A stretch of DNA of 9,016 nucleotides from Clostridia bacterium (GTDB lineage Bacteria > Bacillota > Clostridia > Oscillospirales > Acutalibacteraceae), in the NCBI GenBank assembly GCA_017519685.1, contig JAFWRV010000361.1, forward strand, positions 1-9,016. The letters run 5' to 3'. A program made the position numbers and the translations under genes. Under the pieces are notes generated by a model. The model saw only the letters and a list, made by a program, of their open reading frames with translations. It searched no databases and had not been told where the DNA came from. Numbering within the stretch: position 1 is the first letter of the stretch; every line of letters starts with the position of its first letter. Of this stretch, positions 1 to 6,239 are shown one piece after another.

Positions 1-1760
1 AGAATATCGGCGCCCTGACCGAATACTCCGATACGCTTGACTTTATTACGCTCTGCGGGCAGTACGCCGCTGTTTTTCAGAAGAACTATTGTTTCTCTTG
101 CCGCTTTGAGGGCAAGGTCTCTGTGCTCTTTGCAGCGGACAGTTTCCTTTGCTTTCTCAGCGTCGGCAAACGGATGTTCAAACAGACCGAGACGGTATTT
201 TGCCTTGAGCACGCGGAATACAGCCCTGTCAATATCCTCGCGGGAGAGCAGACCTTCTTCGTAAGCGCGGCTGAGCATATCGTATCCGCCGAACGGAAGA
301 ATAACATCAAGCCCCGCCTTTACGGCTTTCGCAGACGCCTCGTATTCCTCGGCGCACAAACGGTGAGAGGTTGCTATGCCGTTGACTCCGCAGTAATCCG
401 AAACGACAAAGCCGCCGAAATTCCATTCCTTTTTCAGAATTTTATTGAGCAGAACCGGATTGCAGTGGCAGGGAACGCCCTCCCACGCGTTGTAAGCCGC
501 CATAACGGAATGGGCAATGCCTGTCTGAAGAACTCTGCGGAAGGGTTCAAGGAAAACCTCGCGCATCGTTCTTTCCGAAGTTACGGAATAATTTGAATCC
601 CTGCCGCCCTCCGAATAATTATCGGCAAAATGCTTGGGCGTTGCAGTTACTCCCTCGCTTTCAAGACCGCGGCAGACCGCGACAGCCATATCGGAGGTAA
701 GTTTCACGTCTTCTCCGAAGCTTTCCACGGTTCTTCCCCAGCGGCAGTCGCGCACGATATTTATGACCGGGGAAAAGACCTGCCTTACTCCGACAGCGCG
801 GCATTCTTTACCTATGACGCGGCTGCATTCTTCCTCAAGCTCCGGATCAAACCCCGACGCCATATTGATAGGCTGCGGGAAACAGGTTCCCATTCCCCAC
901 TGCGCGCCGTGAAGGGCTTCTCCGTTTTCTATCGGCGGAATTGAATGCGGCTGAGCGTCAATACTGATTCTGACATCTTCATTTATAAACGAAGCAACCT
1001 CGTCCGCCGGGCAGATTCTGCCGAGGGACTTATGCATAAAGTGACCGGGATTGCGGTAGCTTCCGTGGAGAGGATTTCTGCCCTCGCGGTAACCGCCGTC
1101 AACATCGAATATCATATCGGATGACAGCTGATACAGCTTTTCTTCATCCGACATAACCGACAGCAGCGCTCCGGCGCGGTAATCGCACAGAGCTTCAAAA
1201 ACAAATTCCGCAATTGCCCTGTATCCTTCCTCGCCGAAATGAACGCCGTCAACCGGCTGATATAACGGCTCGTTTTCGGCGGTGAAAACCGGGATACGGT
1301 CCGTTTCAATAAGCGGCAGTTTGCTTTCACCGGCAAGCTTGCGGACAAATGCACGGCCGGCCGACGCCCTCTGCTCGGTTCCGTATCCCCAACTGTCGGG
1401 ATTCACGGTGCAGTGGGGAGGGGGAAGCAGGAAAACGACCGCTCCGGGATTATCCTCTTTAACCGTGCGGATGATTTCACGCATCGCTTCATTATCCTCT
1501 GTTTCCCTGTCGGGGTCAAAGCCGCCGTTTGTGCCGAGCATAATGAGGATAAAGTCGCAGTCCGTCACCCTGTCGCAGTCTTCTTTATAAAACCTGAGCC
1601 AGTCGGACGCGCGAAAACCGCATTTTCCGAGATTGATAACCGTGCTTTTCGTCAGTTCGGACAGAAAATAAGGATAATTTTTTTCTCTGACATCGGCAAT
1701 ACCGGGAGATTTGCAGTAATCGCCTTCGGTAAGACTGTCGCCTATACATAAAATTTTCAT
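1..1760 (-). CDS. SGNH/GDSL esterase - GH3 glycosidase fusion (3' end outside window)
   Basis: The frame is open from ATG 1760 to the window edge: 586 codons with no stop. Residues 1-190 are an SGNH hydrolase: GDSL at 7-10 (Ser9 nucleophile), NLGKCG at 43-48 (block II Gly), GTN at 76-78 (Asn78), and DGVH at 171-174 (Asp171/His174), so all four blocks are intact. From about residue 197 a GH3 enzyme follows directly: LLSVMSDEEK at 199-208, GEALHG at 280-285, FPQP at 294-297, RDCRWGR at 337-343, KHF at 376-378, and SDY at 454-456 with the expected nucleophile Asp455. LLKN at 560-563 opens the C-terminal GH3 domain. The acid/base residue would lie beyond the window. There is no signal peptide, so a cytoplasmic location is inferred. 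GH3 members remove beta-linked glucose, xylose, arabinose or GlcNAc; the partner domain would remove acyl groups. The exact sugar cannot be read from the sequence. GGAGAA at 1765-1770 supports this start. Confidence 0.95.
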   Translation of the reverse strand, partial: MKILCIGDSLTEGDYCKSPGIADVREKNYPYFLSELTKSTVINLGKCGFRASDWLRFYKEDCDRVTDCDFILIMLGTNGGFDPDRETEDNEAMREIIRTVKEDNPGAVVFLLPPPHCTVNPDSWGYGTEQRASAGRAFVRKLAGESKLPLIETDRIPVFTAENEPLYQPVDGVHFGEEGYRAIAEFVFEALCDYRAGALLSVMSDEEKLYQLSSDMIFDVDGGYREGRNPLHGSYRNPGHFMHKSLGRICPADEVASFINEDVRISIDAQPHSIPPIENGEALHGAQWGMGTCFPQPINMASGFDPELEEECSRVIGKECRAVGVRQVFSPVINIVRDCRWGRTVESFGEDVKLTSDMAVAVCRGLESEGVTATPKHFADNYSEGGRDSNYSVTSERTMREVFLEPFRRVLQTGIAHSVMAAYNAWEGVPCHCNPVLLNKILKKEWNFGGFVVSDYCGVNGIATSHRLCAEEYEASAKAVKAGLDVILPFGGYDMLSRAYEEGLLSREDIDRAVFRVLKAKYRLGLFEHPFADAEKAKETVRCKEHRDLALKAARETIVLLKNSGVLPAERNKVKRIGVFGQGADI

Positions 1761-1806
1761 ATTATTCTCCGTAAAATATATTGCCTTGCGGCTGTTCATT
1801 GATTTT

Positions 1807-1834
1807 ATTATAATGATTTTGACGAAAAAGTAAA
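1807..1834 (-). promoter_or_regulatory. Sigma-A-type promoter of the SGNH-GH3 gene
   Basis: On the minus strand TTTACT (1834-1829, four of six consensus bases) and a perfect TATAAT (1812-1807) are separated by 16 bp. Transcription would start near 1800, giving a leader of about 40 nt before the ATG at 1760, with GGAGAA at 1770-1765 in the right place. No clear operator is seen in the leader. Confidence 0.6.
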
Positions 1835-1847
1835 TACAGAGTTTTGG

Positions 1848-1894
1848 GTCAATGCATAACTTTGTCAATGCATAATGCATAATGCATAATGCAT
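1848..1894. repeat. AATGCAT 7-bp tandem repeat
   Basis: Four perfect head-to-tail copies of AATGCAT lie at 1867-1894. A fifth copy at 1851-1857 sits in a 12-bp direct repeat, GTCAATGCATAA, found at 1848-1859 and 1864-1875. The unit contains the palindrome ATGCAT, so the tract can pair with itself. It lies just upstream of the SGNH-GH3 promoter and just before the first GGGTCGCTTCGC box. Confidence 0.9.
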
Positions 1895-1900
1895 AATCGC

Positions 1901-1919
1901 GGGTCGCTTCGCTTCGATT
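1901..1919 (+). repeat. GGGTCGCTTCGCTTCGATT box, copy 1
   Basis: This 19-bp box recurs at 2031-2049 with a single difference (T to C at position 14). Both copies directly follow an A/T-rich 7-bp tandem tract, so the tract and box behave as one module. It contains tandem CGCTTCG-like steps. The sequence itself gives no coding or known RNA function. Confidence 0.85.
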
Positions 1920-1995
1920 TATATTTCAACGGTTCAGAGAAACTGATTTTTTGATTAAATGATTAACGGGTTCAGGACATCGGTAAGCCGATTAT

Positions 1996-2024
1996 AATGA
2001 ATAATGACTTAATGAATAATGAAT
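1996..2024. repeat. AATGAAT 7-bp tandem repeat
   Basis: AATGAAT occurs at 1996-2002, 2011-2017 and 2018-2024, with a degenerate unit between the first two. It has the same unit length as the AATGCAT tract at 1867-1894 and differs from it at one base. It also directly precedes a copy of the GGGTCGC box. Confidence 0.85.
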
Positions 2025-2030
2025 AATTGA

Positions 2031-2049
2031 GGGTCGCTTCGCTCCGATT
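2031..2049 (+). repeat. GGGTCGCTTCGCTCCGATT box, copy 2
   Basis: This is the second copy of the 19-bp box, 130 bp after the first and in the same orientation, with 18 of 19 bases identical. The 60 bases after it (2050-2111) show no repeat, coding frame or hairpin that I can support. Confidence 0.85.
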
Positions 2050-2111
2050 GTGTTTTGCCGTCATTAAAGCCCATTTACCTTGATATATAAGGCTTCGGAC
2101 ACCCGTCAACA

Positions 2112-2180
2112 GTAGGGGCGATTATCAATCGCCCGACGTGATACACAAAATTATAACGGGCGAATACTATTCGCCCCTAC
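2112..2180. repeat. Paired GTAGGGGCGA hairpin element
   Basis: The outer ends are exact inverted repeats: GTAGGGGCGA at 2112-2121 and TCGCCCCTAC at 2171-2180. Each end also folds on itself. The left hairpin has an 8-bp perfect stem GGGCGATT/AATCGCCC (2116-2123 with 2127-2134) around a 3-nt loop. The right hairpin has an 8-bp stem GGGCGAAT/ATTCGCCC (2158-2165 with 2169-2176), also with a 3-nt loop. Two inverted palindromes about 25 bp apart match the layout of REP doublets (BIME/REPIN-like) and of small non-autonomous elements. No transposase is nearby. Confidence 0.8.
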
Positions 2181-2194
2181 GCGGATACCGTAAC

Positions 2195-2218
2195 GTAGGG
2201 CAAGCATTCATGCTTGCC
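2195..2218. repeat. Third GTAGGG-headed hairpin
   Basis: It opens with GTAGGG like the two hairpins just before it. It then forms a 9-bp perfect stem, GGCAAGCAT (2199-2207) with ATGCTTGCC (2210-2218), around a 2-nt loop. The head is shared but the stem bases differ, as expected for a family that conserves structure through paired changes. Confidence 0.75.
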
Positions 2219-2265
2219 GCCACCAAGGATATGCTGAGCTTGTGAGGACGAGGCGGGTGGTGGCG
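2218..2265. repeat. CGCCACCA/TGGTGGCG inverted repeat
   Basis: The arms CGCCACCA (2218-2225) and TGGTGGCG (2258-2265) are perfect inverted repeats around 32 nt. The left arm overlaps the last base of the preceding hairpin, so the whole block 2112-2265 may be one composite element. No T-run follows on either strand, so it is not a typical intrinsic terminator. Confidence 0.6.
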
Positions 2266-2397
2266 ATACAAAATATGGAGCGCACGACACCTTTTTTTGA
2301 ATTTCGCAAACGAAATGCAACATAACAATCCTTTCACAACACTTATATATGGAAATACAAAATACTGTTTCCCGAAAAAAAGAGGAGTTGTGTGATT
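2266..2397 (+). other. Leader region of the exported orphan protein
   Basis: This holds a 6-bp hairpin, ATTTCG (2301-2306) with CGAAAT (2311-2316), next to a T-run that precedes it rather than following it. It also holds a weak promoter candidate, TTTCAC at 2332-2337 and TACAAA at 2356-2361 with an 18-bp spacer. AGAGGAG at 2381-2387 is a good ribosome site. The promoter match is poor, so it is noted and not called. Confidence 0.35.
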
Positions 2398-3288
2398 ATG
2401 AAAATCAAACGATTATCAAAAATGATTATCTCATCTGTGCTTGCGTTCTGCCTTATTTCGTGCGTTTTTGTCCCGTCGGTGTTTGCAGTTAACCACAACG
2501 CCGACCTGCTGCTCGGTGTTTGCAGTCAGTGGATATACGCGTCCGACGACAGATTCCTGACAATTCAGCTCGACCCGAAATTTGTAACCGTTACAGATTC
2601 TTTTGAATTGTATCTTCAATACTACCCCATGCATTCCGGGGATACTCTTGATATCAAAAAGGTTCCGAAAGAAGATTATGTTATAGAGAGAAAAAATATA
2701 GACGGAATTGAGCATTTCGCGATTTTCGTTCACTTTATATCATACAGCGGTTATCTCAAATTCCACATTCTTAAGAATTCGCTTGAGGACGCCGATGGAA
2801 ACGGCAATCCTCAGATATCATATTTTCCGAACACCTCCGGCGACACTTTATACTCATATAAAAAATATGACGGAGATTATTTTGTTGACGCTTCATACGG
2901 AACGCTGAGTCTTACGCAGGGAGATAAAATCAGATTTTCGATGCGCGGACCGTACAGCGATGAATATAAGGTTTATATTGATGATAACCTGATTTCACAG
3001 GGACCGACCGTATTTGATATTACCTTTGATAACGCGGGAGAACATACTCTTAAAATATATCTTAACGAGATACTTAACACGGAACTGCCGGTCAGCGTTT
3101 CGTCAAAAGCGCAGGCAAAACAAGAAGACCTTAAACACAGCTTTGAATTACTCGGCGAAGGATTGCGCGTGCTTCCTTTGGGAATACTGTTTTCATTCAA
3201 CCCTCTCACTCTTCTGCCCGCAGGGGCAATCTTCAGCGGAATAATTGAAGGAATAGCCGGCATATTCAAAGCAATATTTGTATGGTGA
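2398..3288 (+). CDS. Exported orphan protein with hydrophobic C-terminal tail
   Basis: I do not recognise the family. The 296-residue product opens with a signal peptide: basic MKIKRLSK, then a hydrophobic core at about 9-25, and an SVFA cleavage-type site ending near residue 30. The Cys at 22 does not sit in a good lipobox. The middle is rich in beta-type alternation and aromatic residues. The stretch from about residue 165 to 235 (GTLSLTQGDKIRFSM ... HTLKIYLNE) reads like an Ig-like or PKD-like beta-sandwich, which is inference. Residues 256-296 are strongly hydrophobic, rich in Gly, Ala and Ile, and run to the last residue (Trp), so the mature protein may be anchored or membrane-inserting. 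A GTG at 2392 is in frame, but only 4 nt from AGAGGAG; ATG 2398 at 10 nt is preferred. It is the only plus-strand gene here, next to a repeat cluster, and more A/T-rich than its neighbours. Confidence 0.8.
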   Translation: MKIKRLSKMIISSVLAFCLISCVFVPSVFAVNHNADLLLGVCSQWIYASDDRFLTIQLDPKFVTVTDSFELYLQYYPMHSGDTLDIKKVPKEDYVIERKNIDGIEHFAIFVHFISYSGYLKFHILKNSLEDADGNGNPQISYFPNTSGDTLYSYKKYDGDYFVDASYGTLSLTQGDKIRFSMRGPYSDEYKVYIDDNLISQGPTVFDITFDNAGEHTLKIYLNEILNTELPVSVSSKAQAKQEDLKHSFELLGEGLRVLPLGILFSFNPLTLLPAGAIFSGIIEGIAGIFKAIFVW

Positions 3289-3310
3289 TAAATGTAATAA
3301 CTAAAGATAT

Positions 3311-3348
3311 GACCCGCAGGTCTTAAATGACTTGCGGGTCGTTTGTTA
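3311..3348 (+). terminator. Intrinsic terminator of the orphan gene
   Basis: A 12-bp stem, GACCCGCAGGTC (3311-3322) with GACTTGCGGGTC (3329-3340), has one G-U pair and a 6-nt loop TTAAAT. It is followed by the T-rich GTTTGTTA. It begins 22 nt after the stop of the plus-strand gene. Because the next gene converges on it, it may also slow transcription from the other side, but the T-run there is weak. Confidence 0.75.
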
Positions 3349-3449
3349 TACAGGGATAATATCTGAAGAAATTAAAAAACGTTGACGCGCCCGGAAATGT
3401 TACCGGTCCTAAAGCGGGTGAAACCGGGATGATTTATATAATTATTATA

Positions 3450-4448
3450 TTATCCTTTTCTCTTTTTTATACCCGACACAGTCAGCGCAACTGCGACAGT
3501 CAGGCAGGCAATCAGCGTCAGAAGATAAATGTTACCGTTGATGCAGTTTGCCCAGTCGTTGAAATCAACGGCGTAACTGCCGGATTTTTCTCCTGTGATT
3601 ACGGAAATGACAAAGGACATTCCGTACAGGCATAATCCGGAAAACAAAACATCGGCCGCCGCTTTGAAACACCTGTTTAAAGGTGTGAGATGCATCAGGG
3701 AAATAACCGCGAACGGCAGAAAAGCGTACAGTGTTATAAGCATTCCCTGCATAAGATTGAAAGTGACGGTTGCTCTGACCGCGCACAGCAAAAGAATCAC
3801 AAGGATAAAAACAGCGGTAAAGTAAATAAGCAGAGTGAATTTCCTTTTGTTTTCGGGAAGGTATCTTCTCAGAAGAAACGGAATGAAAATAACGGCATAA
3901 CCGAGCAGGGTACCCATGGCGGCGTTCAAAAACCAGTTCTGCCGGTATTTTACACAGCAGATAATAAACAGAATCACAAGCGCAAGATAAGTCGAGCCGG
4001 CAAAAACCGCGAGCTTATGATTCTCGGTAAATCTGATACAGGTGGGTATGAAAGTAAAAGCTGTGAGAAGCGAGCCGAAAACCACGGGAGTAAAAGTCAG
4101 ACGTTTGTTGATACAGATATCGCAGATAAAACAGATAACGAGAGCGAGAATGTAAGCGGCGGTAGGAAACAGAAAGAAAGATTCGCTGATTCTTCTGTAC
4201 AGCCGCGCCTCGTTTTTAACTTTTCTGTATTCCGTGTCTTCCGCTCCGCCGATAAGCTCATGCTCGGAAACGTCAAGCGCCTTGCATATATCGGGCACAA
4301 GAGTAATATCGGGATAGCTCTTTCCGACCTCCCATTTGCTGACTGTCGATTCCGAAACAAAAAGCATCTCCGCGAGCTCCTTTTGCGTCAGACCTTTTTC
4401 GTTTCTTTTTTCACGGATGAAAGAACCGAATATTGATTTGTTGATCAT
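3450..4448 (-). CDS. XRE-family HTH regulator with eight-helix membrane domain
   Basis: Residues 6-66 are a Cro/C1-type helix-turn-helix (IREKRNEKGLTQKELAEML, then VSESTVSKWEVGKSYPD), a DNA-binding domain. After a basic linker (75-88) come eight hydrophobic segments at roughly 89-109, 119-140, 146-166, 173-193, 204-225, 232-254, 261-285 and 306-327, ending in cytoplasmic KKRKG. With the DNA-binding end inside, the longest polar loop, 286-305, would face outside and could sense a ligand; that is inference. The 332-residue length suits single-chain membrane-bound regulators known in Firmicutes. An in-frame GTG at 4457 is part of the GGAGGTG ribosome site itself, so the true start is ATG 4448, 8 nt after GGAGG. 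It stands alone between two gaps, and its target is unknown; self-control or control of a neighbour is possible. Confidence 0.9.
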   Translation of the reverse strand: MINKSIFGSFIREKRNEKGLTQKELAEMLFVSESTVSKWEVGKSYPDITLVPDICKALDVSEHELIGGAEDTEYRKVKNEARLYRRISESFFLFPTAAYILALVICFICDICINKRLTFTPVVFGSLLTAFTFIPTCIRFTENHKLAVFAGSTYLALVILFIICCVKYRQNWFLNAAMGTLLGYAVIFIPFLLRRYLPENKRKFTLLIYFTAVFILVILLLCAVRATVTFNLMQGMLITLYAFLPFAVISLMHLTPLNRCFKAAADVLFSGLCLYGMSFVISVITGEKSGSYAVDFNDWANCINGNIYLLTLIACLTVAVALTVSGIKKRKG

Positions 4449-4456
4449 AGCGATCA

Positions 4457-4461
4457 CCTCC
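4457..4461 (-). promoter_or_regulatory. GGAGG ribosome site that fixes the HTH gene start
   Basis: A perfect GGAGG lies 8 nt before ATG 4448. The in-frame GTG at 4457-4455 shares its first G with this site, so it cannot be the initiator. The mature protein therefore begins MINKSIFG. Confidence 0.85.
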
Positions 4462-4467
4462 GTAAAA

Positions 4468-4506
4468 AATGTATCACACCGTTACGGATTTGTCACGGGA
4501 TTGTCA
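4468..4506 (-). promoter_or_regulatory. Possible promoter and 11-bp direct repeats upstream of HTH gene
   Basis: GTGACA (4496-4491) and TACATT (4473-4468) are 17 bp apart on the minus strand. This would place the start of transcription at the edge of the GGAGG site, an unusually short leader of about 13 nt. The -35 region overlaps two adjacent 11-bp direct repeats, plus-strand CGGATTTGTCA (4485-4495) and CGGGATTGTCA (4496-4506), identical at 9 of 11 positions. One helical turn spacing on top of a -35 element suggests an operator, perhaps for self-control; this is inference. Confidence 0.4.
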
Positions 4507-4559
4507 GTCGAGTCGTTTGTTTTCAAAGGTTGAACGGCGGTGAAATTTTAATCTGCGGA

Positions 4560-4599
4560 TTTAAAAACCGGAAACGCGCGTTTATGATTTCGACGCTTT
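4560..4599 (-). terminator. Weak terminator candidate after cstA
   Basis: Directly after the TAG of cstA the minus strand can pair GAAAGCG with CGCGTTTC (one bulge), then reads CCGGTTTTTAAA. An AAACGCGCGTTT palindrome lies within. The stem is weak and the loop is long, so this is tentative. Confidence 0.3.
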
Positions 4600-6063
4600 C
4601 TATCGGTTTTCTTCCTGCAAAGCGGAATTATCGCGCTTCGAATGACGTTTAAGCGCGGCGAGATAAACTGTGAACAATGCCGCCGCCGCAAACGCTCCTG
4701 CAATATATGAAACAGTCTGATTCAGTCTGAATCCTTCTTTCGCCATAAGGATGTATGTTACGCTGACCGCTGTCATAAACGCCGCGGGGAATGCGGTCAG
4801 CAGAGAGCCGAAACGGTATTTGCCTTTCTTTATCAGATAGGCGGTCGATACCCAAAGGGCAATCATGGCGAGAGTCTGATTGCTCCAGGAGAAGTAGCGC
4901 CAGACAATCTGAAATCCGTTGTCGTTTACTATCGCGAACCACGTCAGCAGTCCGCCGATAACAAGCAGAGGAACTGTTATCAGAAGGCGGTTTTTAATCT
5001 TTTCCTGATTGAGATTGAATGTTTCGGCAAGAATCAGTCTCGCGCTGCGGAACGCCGTGTCACCGGATGTTATCGGGCAGACGACCACGCCGGCAACGGC
5101 GAGAACGCCGCCGAGCGTTCCGAGAACGCCGGTGGATATCTCATAAACGACATTTGACGCGCCGTTTTTCAGCGCTTCGTTCAGAAGCCCGGTTGAGCCG
5201 TAAAACGCGACTCCGGCAGCCGCCCATACAAGAGCGATTACGGATTCGGATATCATCGCTCCGTAAAACACCGTTCTGCCTTTCTTCTCGGTTGTGATGC
5301 ACTTGGCAATCATCGGTGACTGAGTGGCGTGAAATCCGGATACCGCGCCGCAGGCAACCGTAACGAACATATACGGCCAGACGGGCGTGCCTTCGGGATG
5401 AAGATTGCTCAGCGAGATTTCGGGAACGGTATATTTGCCGCCGGAGAACAGAATTCCTCCGATTACAGCCGCCGCCATAACAATCAGCAGCACTCCGAAA
5501 ACCGGATAAAGCTTGCCTATGAGCTTATCTATCGGAAGGAGGGTTGCAAGCAGATAATATACGAGAATCACCGCCGCCCAGAAGGTGCCGTTCATACTGT
5601 CGGGCGTAAGCTTATCAAGCAGTCCCGCGGGGCTTGTGACAAAAACGGTTCCGCACAGCACCAGCAGGATAACCGAAAATATGCGCATCACCCATTTGGC
5701 GGCCTTGCCGAGATAGGTGCCTGACAGTTCCGCAATCGATGCTCCGAGATGCCGCGAGCTTATCATTCCGCTCATATAGTCGTGAACAGCGCCTCCGAGC
5801 ACGGAGCCGAAAACAATCCACAGGAAAACGACGGGTCCGAAAACCGCGCCCATCAGAGCGCCGAAGATAGGACCCGTTCCGGCAATGTTAAGAAGCTGGA
5901 TCAGAAACGCCTTCCACGTCTTCATCGGCACGCAGTCCACGCCGTCGTTGATCGCGACCGCCGGCGTCTGACGGTCATCCGGAGCGAATATTTTTTCGGT
6001 AATTTTGCCGTAAACAAGATAACCGGCAACCAATACCGCGAGTGAAATAAGCAACGAAATCAT
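4600..6063 (-). CDS. cstA: CstA-family carbon starvation / pyruvate-peptide transporter
   Basis: This is an integral membrane protein of the CstA family (PF02554). Known members carry out proton-coupled uptake of pyruvate (BtsT type) or peptides when carbon is short; the substrate here is not shown by sequence. Family signatures are in order: LVYGKITEK near the start, LLNIAGTGPIFGALMG (about 58-72), GGAVHDYMSGMISSRH, a central SGFHATQSPMIAKC, and CPITSGDTAFRSARLILAE in the C-terminal half. The product is 487 residues with many hydrophobic helices; the E. coli protein is about 700, while shorter forms like this one are usual in Clostridia. A longer frame reaches ATG 6126, but that codon lies in the spacer of the promoter at 6117-6145, so it cannot be transcribed as a start from it. 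ATG 6063, preceded by GGGGAG at 6073-6068, is chosen. It appears to be a single-gene unit. Confidence 0.95.
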   Translation of the reverse strand: MISLLISLAVLVAGYLVYGKITEKIFAPDDRQTPAVAINDGVDCVPMKTWKAFLIQLLNIAGTGPIFGALMGAVFGPVVFLWIVFGSVLGGAVHDYMSGMISSRHLGASIAELSGTYLGKAAKWVMRIFSVILLVLCGTVFVTSPAGLLDKLTPDSMNGTFWAAVILVYYLLATLLPIDKLIGKLYPVFGVLLIVMAAAVIGGILFSGGKYTVPEISLSNLHPEGTPVWPYMFVTVACGAVSGFHATQSPMIAKCITTEKKGRTVFYGAMISESVIALVWAAAGVAFYGSTGLLNEALKNGASNVVYEISTGVLGTLGGVLAVAGVVVCPITSGDTAFRSARLILAETFNLNQEKIKNRLLITVPLLVIGGLLTWFAIVNDNGFQIVWRYFSWSNQTLAMIALWVSTAYLIKKGKYRFGSLLTAFPAAFMTAVSVTYILMAKEGFRLNQTVSYIAGAFAAAALFTVYLAALKRHSKRDNSALQEENR

Positions 6064-6104
6064 ATAACTCCCCGTTTGTCTGATAAGATAACGAAACACT
6101 AGTA

Positions 6105-6114
6105 TTTCCGGAAA
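6105..6114. promoter_or_regulatory. TTTCCGGAAA palindrome over the cstA transcription start
   Basis: A perfect 10-bp palindrome lies immediately downstream of the cstA -10 element and covers the predicted start of transcription. A repressor bound there would block the promoter. It does not match the catabolite-response (cre) consensus well, and the binding protein is unknown. Confidence 0.4.
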
Positions 6115-6116
6115 AC

Positions 6117-6145
6117 ATTGTATCATTATATTTCCGCTTTTTCAA
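6117..6145 (-). promoter_or_regulatory. Sigma-A promoter of cstA
   Basis: TTGAAA (6145-6140) and TACAAT (6122-6117) match the consensus at five of six bases each, with the ideal 17-bp spacer. Transcription would begin near 6110, giving a leader of about 47 nt before ATG 6063. It also rules out the in-frame ATG at 6126, which lies inside the spacer. Confidence 0.8.
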
Positions 6146-6173
6146 TATGTTTTGTATCTTATAAATCCATTTT

Positions 6174-6212
6174 GAAAAAAATAAATACTCTCCGCCCGTG
6201 GGGAGGAGAGTA
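6174..6212 (-). terminator. Intrinsic terminator of the exported hydrolase unit
   Basis: On the minus strand an 8-bp perfect stem, TACTCTCC (6212-6205) with GGAGAGTA (6193-6186), closes an 11-nt C/G-rich loop and runs into TTTATTTTTTTT. It starts 27 nt after the phosphatase stop codon and lies before the cstA promoter, so it separates the two transcription units. Confidence 0.9.
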
Positions 6213-6239
6213 CTAAACCGTATTGAGAGTTACGCAAAA

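Noticed and set aside
123..944. Plus-strand frames of 104-157 residues in the first kilobase
   Set aside because: They are antisense to the GH3 domain, whose conserved motifs run unbroken through the same region.
1848..2024. CRISPR-like array in the AATGCAT/AATGAAT tracts
   Set aside because: The units are 7 bp and contiguous with no spacers; this is a simple tandem repeat.
2293..2316. Intrinsic terminator at the ATTTCG/CGAAAT hairpin
   Set aside because: The T-run comes before the stem on the plus strand, and an A-run follows it on the minus strand; neither orientation fits.
3395..3432. Riboswitch-like GC-rich stretch (GCGGGTGAAACCGGG)
   Set aside because: Only short alternative stems are possible and it lies at the 3' ends of two converging genes, so no leader function is likely.
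3690..4436. 248-residue open frame on the plus strand
   Set aside because: It is antisense to the HTH-membrane regulator, is rich in Lys, Asn and Ser with no fold-like pattern, and has no ribosome site; it mirrors the real gene.
5329..5724. 131-residue plus-strand frame inside cstA
   Set aside because: It lies fully opposite conserved CstA sequence and shows no motif or start signal.
6064..6126. Longer N-terminus for CstA from ATG 6126
   Set aside because: That codon lies in the spacer between the -35 and -10 elements, and the added residues do not look like CstA.
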